From Phalacrocorax aristotelis (Eukaryota; Chordata; Aves; Suliformes; Phalacrocoracidae), in the NCBI RefSeq assembly GCF_949628215.1, contig NW_027441247.1, forward strand, positions 1 to 64,000: a stretch of DNA of 64,000 nt, written 5' to 3'. A program made the translations under genes and the position numbers. The notes beneath the pieces are model-generated. The model was given only the letters and a program-made list of their open reading frames with translations, searched no databases and was not told the DNA's origin. Each line of letters opens with the position of its first letter. Position 1 is the stretch's first letter. This document shows, in pieces, positions 1-10,300 of the stretch.

Positions 1-13
1 ACTGTCCCCGCAG

Positions 14-199
14 TGTCCCTGGACGTGGTGCGGGAGGCGCTGGGGTGACACAGGAGAGCCACCTCATCCCCTGCCTGGCCACCGTCACCTTGGCCAGCCA
101 GGTGGCCCTGTGGGGCGCGGGGACCTCCAAGCATCACCTGGCCGTCGCCGCCAGCCGCCAGCATCACCAAGCCCTCCGCTACCACCGCCTGGCCCGCAA

Positions 200-240
<41 letters not shown>

Positions 241-475
241 AGGCGGCCAAGGCCGTCGCCGCCGCTAACGTCACCTTGGGGACGCTGGAGGAGGTGTCCG
301 GTCACCTGAAGTCCTTGGTGGACGCTGTCACCCAAGACCTGGAGATGGCTCAAGGCTTCCCCGCCAGCGCCCGGGCCCTGGGGGACGCCGTGGTGGCCTT
401 GGGACGGGGATGGGGGACGGGGAGGGGATGCAGAGGTTGGCCCACGTGTTGGAGACTCTGCCGGGAGATGAGTAG
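14..475 (+). CDS. Unrecognised Ala/Val/Thr-rich helical protein, exon (5' part outside window)
   Basis: The exon follows an acceptor-like CCCCGCAG at 6-13. It encodes a helix-prone sequence (LATVTLASQVAL, then SRQHHQALRYHRLARN), a run of about 11 alanines from GCC codons near 201-233, and a further helix (EEVSGHLKSLVDAVTQDLEM). The reading frame appears to slip near 41-46 and near 399-405, both in or beside G runs. After the second slip another frame reads RLAHVLETLPGDE and then a TAG at 473-475. The end is therefore uncertain: the block may end at that TAG, or splice at a GT nearby to the block at 4342. I do not recognise the family. Composition (Ala, Val, Thr, His) resembles the 4342-5437 block, so they may be one gene or tandem relatives. 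It could also be a decaying gene. Confidence 0.45.
201..236 (+). repeat. GCC trinucleotide run encoding polyalanine
   Basis: About eleven uninterrupted GCC triplets lie inside the first coding block and read as alanine in its apparent frame. Such runs are length-variable and prone to sequencing error. Confidence 0.8.
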
Positions 476-499
476 GGACAGGGACGGGGACACCGGGAG

Positions 500-1570
500 G
501 GTCCTGCTTGTCCTGGCGTCACCAGGAGGTCCCTTCTCCCACCTGGGGTCACCAGGATGTCCCCTGTCCCACCTGGGGACACCGGGAGGGTCCTCCTCAT
601 CCTGGGGGCACCAGGATGTCCCCTGCCCCACCTGGGGACACCACAAGGGTCCTCCTCGTCCTGAGGACACCAGGATGTCCCTTCTCCATCCTGGGGACAC
701 CAGGAGGTCCCTTGTCCCACCTGGGGACACCACAAGGGTCCTCCTCATCCTGGGGGCACCAGGATGTCCCCTGCCCCACCTGGGGACACCACAAGGGTCC
801 TCCTCATCCTGGGGGCACCAGGATGTCCCTTCTCCATCCTGGGGTCACCAGGATGTCCCCTGCCCCACCTGGGGACACCACAAGGGTCCTCCTCATCCTG
901 GGGTCACCAGGATGTCCCCTGCCCCACCTGGGGACACCACAAGGGTCCTCCTCGTCCTGAGGACACCAGGATGTCCCTTCTCCATCCTGGGGACACCAGG
1001 ATGTCCCCTGTCCCACCTGGGGACACCACAAGGGTCCTCCTCATCCTGGGGGCACCAGGATGTCCCTTCTCCGTCCTGGGGACACCAGGAGGTCCCTTGT
1101 CCCACCTGGGGACACCACAAGGGTCCTCCTCGTCCTGAGGACACCAGGATGTCCCTTCTCCATCCTGGGGACACCAGGAGGGTCCTCCTTGTCCCACCTG
1201 AGGGACACCAGGATGTTCCTTCTGCAACCTGGGGACACCACGAGGTCCCTCATGTTCTGGGGTCACCAGGATGTCCCCTGCCCCACCTGGGGACACCACG
1301 AGGGTCCTCCTCGTCCTGGGGACACCAGGATGTCCTTTCTCCATCCTGGGGACACCCTGACGTCCCCTGTCCCACCTGGGGACAACAGGAGGTCCCTCAT
1401 GTTCTGGGGACACCAAAATGTCCCCTGTCCCATCGGGGGACACCAGAGGGTCCTCCTTGTTCTGGGGACACCAGGATGTCCCCTGTCCCACTTGGGGACA
1501 CTAGGAAGGTCCCTCCTTCTCCTGGGTACACCAGCATGTCCCCAATCCCATCTGGGGACGTCAAGGACAT
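500..1570 (+). repeat. Minisatellite, GGGGACACCAGGATGTCCC-type units
   Basis: Degenerate tandem units of roughly 24 and 48-60 bp alternate 'ctggggacaccaggatgtcc' with 'cctcctcatcctgggg'. Long open frames on both strands here come from stop-poor repeats and are not genes. The array fills the stretch after the first coding block. Confidence 0.85.
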
Positions 1571-1904
1571 CGCCTTTGTGGTCCAGGGACACCAGGGATG
1601 GGTTGGTGACACCGTCCCCTGTCCCCCCAATAAACCTCAGGGACATTCTGAGCCCCCGACCAGTCACTGGGGGTTGGGGACATGGCAGGGACATGGGGAC
1701 GCCAGGGGACAGGGGGACACACCCACACCCCCCGTTCAGAGGACACCAGGAGGGGGGACGTCCCCAAACCATCCCCATCAGAGGGCTTGGGATTCTCCCC
1801 AGTGTCCCCAGGGACACCTGGCTGGACGTTCCCAAGCCATGGGGGACATGGTGGGGACACAGGGGCCTGGTGGGGACACTCTGGGGACAAGCCATGGCCG
1901 CACT

Positions 1905-2350
1905 GGGGACATCATGGTGGCCACGTTGGGGACACGCTGGAGGCCAGCACTGGGGACACCCTGGGGACATCATGGTGCCACGTTGGGGACACGCTGGAGG
2001 CCAGCACTGGGGACACACTGGGGACACTGTGGGGACATCATGGTGCCACGTTGGGGACACGCTGGAGGCCAGCACTGGGGACACCCTGGGGACATCATGG
2101 TGCCACATTGGGGACACGCTGGAGGCCAGCACTGGGGACACCCTGGGGACACCCTGGGGACATCATGGTGCCACGTTGGGGACACGCTGGAGGCCAGCAC
2201 TGGGGACACACTGGGGACATCGTGGTGCCACGTTGGGGACACGCTGGAGGCCAGCACTGGGGACACCCTGGGGACACCCTGGGGACATCATGGTGCCACG
2301 TTGGGGACACGCTGGAGGCCAGCACTGGGGACACACTGGGGACAAGCCCT
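1905..2350 (+). repeat. 57-bp minisatellite (GGGGACACGCTGGAGGCCAG)
   Basis: About seven units of roughly 57 bp share 'gacacgctggaggccagcac' followed by 'tggggacatcatggtgccac'. Some units have an extra 15-bp GGGGACACC block. Confidence 0.85.
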
Positions 2351-2959
2351 GGCCACACTGGTGGCTTTACGACCCTGTTGGGGCCACATTGGGGACATCG
2401 GGGGGGGACATCAGGGACCGTACGGCTGCCTTGGGGACATGGGGGGACACTGGTGGCTCTGTGACCCTGTTGGGGACACTTTTGGGGACGTTGGGGGACA
2501 CTGAGGGACACCGGGGGCTGTAGGACCCTGTTGGGGACATGGGGGGACATTGGGGGACCCCGAGGGCTGTGTGTGGCCATGCTGGGGCCACATTGGGGCC
2601 ATCGGGGGGGGGGGACGATGATGGGACATCAGAGTCCGTGGGGTCCCGTTGGGGACACCGGGGGGGGACACCGAGGGACGTAGGTGGCCATACTGGGGTC
2701 ACCGGGCGGGTGACGGGCCCGCCGGTGATGGCCCCGGTGGCGGCGTCCCCTTGCCCAGCCCCCGTGGGCCGAGCCCGGCCCAGCTCCGGGGCCATGTACA
2801 GCCGCCGCCGCCACTCCCCGGGCCTCCGGTGTCCCCACGGCGTCCCCACAGCGTCCCCACCGCCGCCACCGCCACCCATGGAGACCCCGGAGGCCAGCGG
2901 GGCCATCGTCCCCCTCGAGGTGGGACAAATCACAGCCCTCCCCCCCTCCCCGCCCCCGG

Positions 2960-4050
2960 TGGTGGGGGTGGGGAGGTGGGGGGACACGGACGGGTGGCAG
3001 GGGGTGGCAGAGGGGACACGGGGACGGTGGGGACGAGGAGCGGGGCGGCAGGGGGGTTATGGGGGTGGCAGAGGGGGCGGGGGGACAAAGGATGGGGTGG
3101 CAGAGGGGATGGGTGTGGCAGAGGGGACAGGGGGACGGGGTGGCAGGGGGGTGGCAGAGGGGTTGGGGGCGGCAGGGGGGGACAAGGAGACGGGGACGGG
3201 GGGACAGGGCAGTGGCAGAGGGGATGGAGGTGGCAGAGGGGATGGGGGGACAGAGGGGACAGAGGATGGGGGTGGCAGAGGGGATGGGGTGACGGGGGGG
3301 GTGACAATGATGGGGGCAGGGGGGTGGCAGAGGGGTTGGGGGTGGCAGGGGGGGACAGTGTGATGGGGACAGGGGGACAGGGCTGTGGCAGAGGGGAGGG
3401 GGGACAGGGGTGGCAGGGGGGTGGCAGAGGGGTGGAGGAGGCAGGAGGTGGCAGAAGGAATGGGGTGACGGGGGGGGTGACAATGTTGGGGGCAGGGGGG
3501 TGGCAGAGGGGAGGGGGGACAGAGGTGGCAGGGGGGTGGCAGAGGGGACGGGGTGGCAGAAGGGATGGGGGGACAGAGGGGACAGAGGATGGGGGTGGCA
3601 GGGGGGTGGCAGAGGGGTGGAGGTGGCAGGAGGTGGCAGAAGGAATGGGGTGACAGGGGGGTGACAACGATGGGGGCAGGGGGGTGACAGAGGGGTTGGG
3701 GGTGGCAGGGGGGGACAGTGTGATGGGGACAGGGGGACAGGGCTGTGGCAGAGGGGAGGGGGGACAGGGGTGGCAGGGGGGTGGCAGAGGGGACAGGGGT
3801 GGAGGGTGGTGGCAGAAGGAATGGGGTGACGGGGGGGTGACAATGACGGGGACAGGGCCGTGGCAGAGGGGAGGGGGTGACAAGGTGATGGGGACAGGGG
3901 ACAGGGCCGTGGCAGTGAGGTGACAGGGGGATGGTGGTGATGTGGAAGGGGGTGGCAGGGGGGTGACGGGGACAGGGGGTGGCAGGGGGACAGGGGATGG
4001 TGGGGACAGAGGACGGGTGGCAGAGGGAATTGGGATGGCAGGAGGTGACA
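2960..4050 (+). repeat. G-rich minisatellite (GGGGGTGGCAGAGGGG)
   Basis: A strongly strand-asymmetric G-rich array of 'gggtggcagaggggac'-like units interrupted by GACAATGATGGGGGCAG. It has high G-quadruplex potential. No coding signal. Confidence 0.8.
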
Positions 4051-4341
4051 AGTGCCATGGGGGACCCCAGGGTGACCTCTGGGCACCCTGAAGGTGACAA
4101 GGGCCTTTGGGGGACACTGAGGAAGGGACGAGTGCTACGGGGGACCCCAAGGTGGCATTGGGAGACCCCCGAAGGGGACATCAGGGGACTACGGAGGACA
4201 TGGGCAACCCCGAGGAGGGGACATGGGAGAAGCCCAGGGTGACACGGGGACCCCAGAGGGGACTAGAACCATAGGGGACCCCTGGGACAGGACAAGGGAC
4301 ACGGGGGGGGACCCTGCCACCGGCCGTGTCCCTCTCCCCAG

Positions 4342-5437
4342 GTGTCCCCAGAGCTGCTAGAACCGCTGGTGACTGTGGTGGCCGTCCTGGGCGAGCTGGG
4401 GGGCCGCTGCAGGGGACGTCCCCCTGACGGGGACACAGGCCTCGCTGCGGGGCAAGCTGGTGGTCCTCGTTACCACCATCAAGCAGGCCATGGGCCACCG
4501 TCACGGCGAGGCCACCCGCCTCCGTCACGCCCTGGCCGCTGCTGGGACCACCAGGGCCGCCATCGGGACCACCGTCGGGACCACCCCCGAGCCCGCTGTC
4601 CCCAGGGCCACCACGGGGGACGCCTGGGCTAACGTGGCAGCCGTCGTCCGTGAGTGGCGGAAGGCGGTGGCCTCGGCGAGGAGCACCTGGGACGGGGTGA
4701 CACAGGATGCCACATGCCTGAGGGACGCATGTGGGGCTGTGGCCACCGCCGGGGCCACCGCCGGGACCACCGCGGGCCACCTGGCAGCGGCGGTGGCCCG
4801 GGAGGATAGGGCACGCCGGCAGCTGCTGTTGTTCACCCAGGAACTACCGGTGGCCACAGACGTGGCCACGGCGGTCTCGGAGGTGGCAGCCCACGGGAAT
4901 CGGGTGGCCGAGGCCTGCGCGGGGTTGTGCGCGGCCACCGAGGCCACCGAGAGGACGGCGGTGGCAATGGTGGGGACGGCGGTGGCTGCGGAGCGGAGAC
5001 GGCGAGCGGCGGCGGCCGGTGAAACCCTGGAACGCTTGGTGGCCGCCTGTCACGGCGTCACCCGCTTCTACTGTCACCTCCAGCACCTCCTCAAGGCCAT
5101 CGAGGCCAGCGTGGCCGTTACGGCTGCTGGATGTGGTGGCCCTGAGGGGGGACGCGGTGGCCCTCAGGCTCCTGGGGTGGCCCGGGAGGCTCCTGGGGTG
5201 GCCCGGGAGGCTCCTGGGGTCCCCGAGGACCTGATGCCAGCGGTGGCGGCGGCCGAGATGCTGTGGGACGCCAGCGCCCACCTGGCCCAAGGTCACCTCC
5301 TGAAGACACTGGGGATGGCCCGGGGACTGCTGGTCACCTCCGGTGTCCCCGATGCCACCGCGGCCGCCACCGTGGCCCAGAACTGCCGGGATGCCACCGC
5401 CGCGCTGCCGGGGCTGCTGCGGCGGGGACGGCGGTAG
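4342..5437 (+). CDS. Unrecognised Ala/Val/Thr-rich helical protein, C-terminal exon
   Basis: A pyrimidine-rich acceptor (CTCTCCCCAG) ends at 4341. The frame then reads SPELLEPLVTVVAVLGELG, slips once near 4390-4400 at a six-G run, and continues QASLRGKLVVLVTTIKQAMG through about 325 more residues to a TAG at 5435-5437 (end LPGLLRRGRR). The protein is rich in Ala, Val and Thr and looks helical throughout (DVATAVSEVAAHGNRVAEAC; VAQNCRDATAALPG). It contains a short repeat, three copies of APGV-x(0-3)-E. I see no signal peptide, transmembrane segment or named motif, and I do not recognise the family. It converges on MDC1, whose stop codon lies 1.7 kb downstream on the other strand. Human MDC1's other neighbour, NRM, is a multi-pass membrane protein and does not match. 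An intact gene with assembly errors or a recent pseudogene are both possible. Confidence 0.55.
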
Positions 5438-5869
5438 GTGACCACGGTGGCTTTGCTGGAGGGGACCGGTGGCATTAACACATCACCGCCGCAGCCCTGG
5501 TTTTGTGTCACTTTGTGTCCCCAATTCGCGTCCCGTCCACGCGCTGACGTGTCACCTCTCGCGTGTCCCCTCCCCATCCCCTTTAAATGTCCCCACGGGG
5601 GTTCCCGGTGTCCCCAAAAGCCACCACGACCGTGCAAGTGGATCCCGGTGTCCCCACGGGGAAGTTCGGTGTCCCCAAGGCCACCGCAGCGGTCCCCGGT
5701 GTCCCCAGGGCCACCACGGCCACGGAGCTCCTCCCCCGTGTCCCCTCCATGTCCCCGTCACCTCCCCTGTGTCTGTCCCCTCCGTGCCCCCACGGCCCCT
5801 CCTGTGTCCCCTCACGTGTGTCCCTGTGTCCCCCCTCCCCTGGGTCCCCAAAAAGGGGGGAGCAGCTTG

Positions 5870-6860
5870 GGGTCCCCCACCCCACTGGGGAGGTGACACC
5901 CCTGTGTCCCCCCAAAAAGGGGGTATTGGGGTCCCCCACCAGAGAGGTGACACCCCCGTGTCCCCCCAAAAAGGGGGTATTGGGGGTCCCCCACCCCACT
6001 GGGGAGGTGACACCCCCGTGTCACCCCAAAAAGGGGGTATTGGGGTCCCCCACCCCACTGGGGAGGTGACACCCCCGTGTCCCCCCCAAAAAGGGGGGTA
6101 TTGGGGTCCCCCACCCCACTGGGGAGGTGACACCCCCGTGTCACCCCAAAAAGGGGGTCTTGGGGTCCCCCACCCCACTGGGGAGGTGACACCCCCGTGT
6201 CCCCCCAAAAAGGGGGTCTTGGGGTCCCCCACCCCACTGGGGAGGTGACACCCCCGTGTCCCCCCCAAAAAGGGGGTATTGGGGTCCCCCACCCCACTGG
6301 GGAGGTGACACCCCCGTGTCCCCCCAAAAAGGGGGTATTGGGGTCCCCCACCCCACTGGGGTGGTGACACACCCGTGTCCCCCCAAAAAGGGGGTCTTGG
6401 GGTCCCCCACCCCACTGGGGAGGTGACACCCCCGTGTCCCCCCAAAAAGGGGGTCTTGGGGTCCCCCACCCCACTGGGGAGGTGACACCCCCGTGTCCCC
6501 CCAAAAAGGGGGTCTTGGGGTCCCCCACCCCACTGGGGAGGTGACACCCCCCGTGTCCCCCCAAAAAGGGGGGTCTTGGGGTCCCCCACCCCACTGGGGA
6601 GGTGACACCCCCGTGTCCCCCCAAAAAGGGGGTCTTGGGGTCCCCCACCCCACTGGGGAGGTGACACCCCCGTGTCCCCCCAAAAAGGGGGTCTTGGGGT
6701 CCCCCACCCCACTGGGGAGGTGACACCCCCGTGTCCCCCCAAAAAGGGGGTCTTGGGGTCCCCCACCCCACTGGGGAGGTGACACCCCCGTGTCCCCCCA
6801 AAAAGGGGGTCTTGGGGTCCCCCACCCCACTGGGGAGGTGACACCCCCGTGTCACCCCAA
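5870..6860 (+). repeat. 59-bp minisatellite between the unknown gene and MDC1
   Basis: About 16-17 units of 59 bp contain GTGTCCCCCCAAAAAGGGGG followed by TCTTGGGGTCCCCCACCCCA. They are highly homogeneous. The array ends just before the MDC1 poly(A) signal. No gene is seen between 5438 and 6898. Confidence 0.9.
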
Positions 6861-6898
6861 AACCCCAAATCACCTTGTTTTTCACTGCCAAAAACCCC

Positions 6899-6904
6899 TT
6901 TATT
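6899..6904 (-). terminator. MDC1: MDC1 polyadenylation signal AATAAA
   Basis: The + strand TTTATT reads AATAAA on the - strand, about 200 bases past the MDC1 stop codon. It is the first canonical signal downstream and marks a short 3' UTR. Confidence 0.75.
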
Positions 6905-7105
6905 GGCGGGTGGGGGGGGCCGCCGGGCGCCGCCGGGTGCCGGGGGGGGTCCCGAGGGGGCTCCCGGGGGGGGTCCCGGGGGGTTCGTCGACTCCGAGCT
7001 CGTGCCAGCACCTCCCCGGACCCCCGGGAGGACCCAGGAGCGCCGGGGGGTTCCTGGACATCCCTGGAGGGGTGACGAGGAACCCTCGGAGGGGCTGCAG
7101 AAGCC

Positions 7106-7318
7106 CTAGGTGGGGCGGTGGGGGTCGGGTGGGAATTGGGGGGGGTCGCAGTGGGGGGGGTCTCGGAGGGGGGGGGGGAGGAGGAAGGGCTGGAGCTCCA
7201 GGCGCTGCCGCAGGAGCCCCGTCAGCAGCAGCTCGGCCGAGGCCAGGGGCAGGCGGGCGCCCAGCGCCGGGGCCCAGCGCCCCGCGTCCGCCTCGCACGA
7301 GATCACCAGCCGCCGCGG
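7106..7318 (-). CDS. MDC1: MDC1 last coding exon, end of second BRCT repeat
   Basis: The acceptor is a C-rich tract ending CACAG. The exon reads [15 protein letters not shown] through [19 protein letters not shown], matching the human end RVVITCPQD to EFLLTGVLKQEAKPEAF. It then has about 20 extra proline-rich residues before TAG. The phase is 0, in agreement with the preceding exon. Confidence 0.88.
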   Translation of the reverse strand, partial: PRRLVISCEADAGRWAPALGARLPLASAELLLTGLLRQRLELQPFLLPPPLRDPPHCDPPQFPPDPHRPT

Positions 7319-10300
7319 CTGTGGGGGGGGGGTGTGGGGCGGGGGGGTCACACGTGGGGGTCCGCGGGGTGTCACTGGGGGTCCCCCCACACTGCTACCC
7401 CCGCCCCAAGTAGTCTGGGGCTTCTGGGGTCCCCGATATCTGTGTTGATCCCAATGGGAGTTCCCCCCCCCCCCCACAGGAGCCCATGGATGCTCTGATC
7501 CCCCTCCTCCATGGGACCCCCAGAAGCACCCCCCAACCTCCCCAACCCCAATGGGACCCCCTAACCCGCCCCCAGGACCCCCCAACCCCAATGGGACCCC
7601 CCCAAATCCCCCCCAACCCAACTGGGACCCCCAATCCCTGCCCCAGGACTCCCCAACCCCAATGGCACCCCCCAATCCCCCCCCGACCCCCCAACCCCAA
7701 CGGGACCCCCTAACCTGTCCCCAGGAACCCCCAGCCCCAATGGCACCCCCCAATCCCCCCCCAACCCCCCAAACCCAATGGGACCCCCTAACCTGCCCCC
7801 AGGAACCCCCAGCCCCAATGGCACCCCCCAATCCCCCCCCGACCCCCCAACCCCAATGGGACCCCCTAACCTGCCCCCAGGAACCCCCAGCCCCAATGGC
7901 ACCCCCCAATCCCCCCCCAACCCCCCAAACCCAATGGGACCCCCTAACCCGCCCCCAGGAACCCCCAGCCCCAATGGCACCCCCCAATCCCCCCCCGACC
8001 CCCCAACCCCAATGGGACCCCCTACCCTGCCCCCAGGAACCCCCAACCCCAATGGCACCCCCCAATCCCCCCCCGACCCCCCAACCCCAATGGGACCCCC
8101 TACCCTGCCCCCAGGAACCCCCAACCCCAATGGCACCCCCCAATCCCCCCCCAACCCCCCAACCCCAATGGGACCCCCTAACCCGCCCCCAGGAACCCCC
8201 AACCCCAATGGCACCCCCCAATCCCCCCCCGACCCCCCAACCCCAACCGGACCCCCTAACCTGCCCCCAGGAACCCCCAGCCCCAATGGGACCCCCCAAT
8301 CCCCCCCCACCCCACCCCCCAACCCCAATGGGACCCCCTAACCTGCCCCCAGGAACCCCCAACCCCAATGGCACCCCCCAATCCCCCCCCAACCCCCCAA
8401 CCCCAATGGGACCCCCTAACCTGCCCCCAGGAACCCCCAGCCCCAATGGGACCCCCCAATCCCCCCCCACCCCACCCCCCAACCCCAATGGGACCCCCTA
8501 ACCTGCCCCCAGGAATCCCCAGCCCCAATGGCACCCCCCAATCCCCCCCCAACCCCCCAACCCCAATGGGACCCCCTAACCTGTCCCCAGGAACCCCCAA
8601 CCCCAATGGCACCCCCCAATCCCCCCCCAACCCCCCAACCCCAATGGGACCCCCTAACCTGTCCCCAGGAACCCCCAACCCCAATGGCACCCCCCAATCC
8701 CCCCCCGACCCTCCAACCCCAATGGGACCCCCTAACCTGCCCCCAGGAACCCCCAACCCCAATGGCACCCCCCCAAATCCCCCCCAGGATCCCCCAACCC
8801 AACTGGGACCCCCAATCCCCCCCCAGGACCCCCAACCCCAATGGGTTGCCCCAAGACCCCTGGGATACCCTGACACCCCCCTAGGGCACCCGGACCCCCC
8901 CGGGAGACCCCAACCCCAATGGGATACCCCCAAGGTCCCTGGGATGCCCTGACACCACCCTCCCCGAGCACCCTGACCCCCCAGGAGTCCCCCCCAGGAG
9001 ACCCCAATCCCATTGGGACCCCCCAAGATCCCTGGGAAACCCTGATACCCCCCCCAGACCCCCCAACTCCAATGCCCCCCCCCAAATCCCCCTTGGGACC
9101 CCCCAACTCCCCCAGGACCCTCTGATGCTTCCCCCACTCCCCCACCAGGGCCCCTCATGTCCCCCCCAGTGGCTTTGGGACCCCCCAAGTCCTCCCCAAT
9201 GGCTTTGGGACCCCCCAAGTCCCCCCTCCATGGATTTGGGACTCCCCAAGTGCCCCCTCGATGGCTTTGGGACCCCCCAAGTCCCCCCTCCATGGATTTG
9301 GGACCCCCCAAGTGCCCCCTCGATGGCTTTGGGACACCCCAATTCCCCCCCTCGATGGCTTTGGGACCCCCCAAGTCCCCCCTCCATGGCTTTGGGACAC
9401 CCCAAGTGCCCCCTCGATGGCTTTGGGACACCCCCAAGTCCCCCCTCCATGGATTTGGGACCCCCCAAGTGCCCCCTCGATGGCTTTGGGACACCCCAAT
9501 TCCCCCCCTCGATGGCTTTGGGACCCCCCAAGTCCCCCCTCCATGGCTTTGGGACACCCCAAGTGCCCCCTCGATGGCTTTGGGACACCCCCAAGTCCCC
9601 CCTCCATGGATTTGGGACACCCCAAGTGCCCCCTCGATGGCTTTGGGACACCCCAATTCCCCCCCTCGATGGCTTTGGGACCCCCCAAGTCCCCCCTCCA
9701 TGGATTTGGGACCCCCCAAGTGCCCCCTCGATGGCTTTGGGACACCCCAATTCCCCCCCTCGATGGCTTTGGGACCCCCCAAGTCCCCCCTCCATGGCTT
9801 TGGGACACCCCAAGTGCCCCCTCGATGGCTTTGGGACACCCCCAAGTCCCCCCTCCATGGATTTGGGACCCCCCAAGTGCCCCCTCGATGGCTTTGGGAC
9901 ACCCCAATTCCCCCCCTCGATGGCTTTGGGACACCCCCAAGTCCCCCCTCCATGGATTTGGGACCCCCCAAGTGCCCCCTCGATGGCTTTGGGACACCCC
10001 AATTCCCCCCCTCGATGGCTTTGGGACACCCCAAGTGCCCCCTCGATGGCTTTGGGACCCCCCAAGTCCCCCCTCCATGGATTTGGGACACCCCAAGTGC
10101 CCCCTCGATGGCTTTGGGACACCCCAATTCCCCCCCTCGATGGCTTTGGGACACCCCAAGTGCCCCCTCGATGGCTTTGGGACACCCCCAAGTCCCCCCC
10201 TCCATGGATTTGGGACACCCCAAGTGCCCCCTCGATGGCTTTGGGACACCCCAAGTCCCCCCTCCATGGCTTTGGGACTCCCCAAGTGCCCCCTCGATGG

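Noticed and set aside
1629-1634. AATAAA on the + strand inside the first intergenic or intronic stretch
   Set aside because: Possible poly(A) signal for the first coding block, but the exon structure there is too uncertain to call it; kept only as an alternative.
45-2504. An 819-codon open frame on the + strand
   Set aside because: Only its first 120 or so codons look like protein; the rest is read through minisatellites that are stop-free in several frames on both strands.
4342-5437. Assigning the unknown gene to NRM or FLOT1 by synteny with human MDC1/TUBB
   Set aside because: The protein has no transmembrane helices (NRM) and no SPFH/flotillin motifs (FLOT1).
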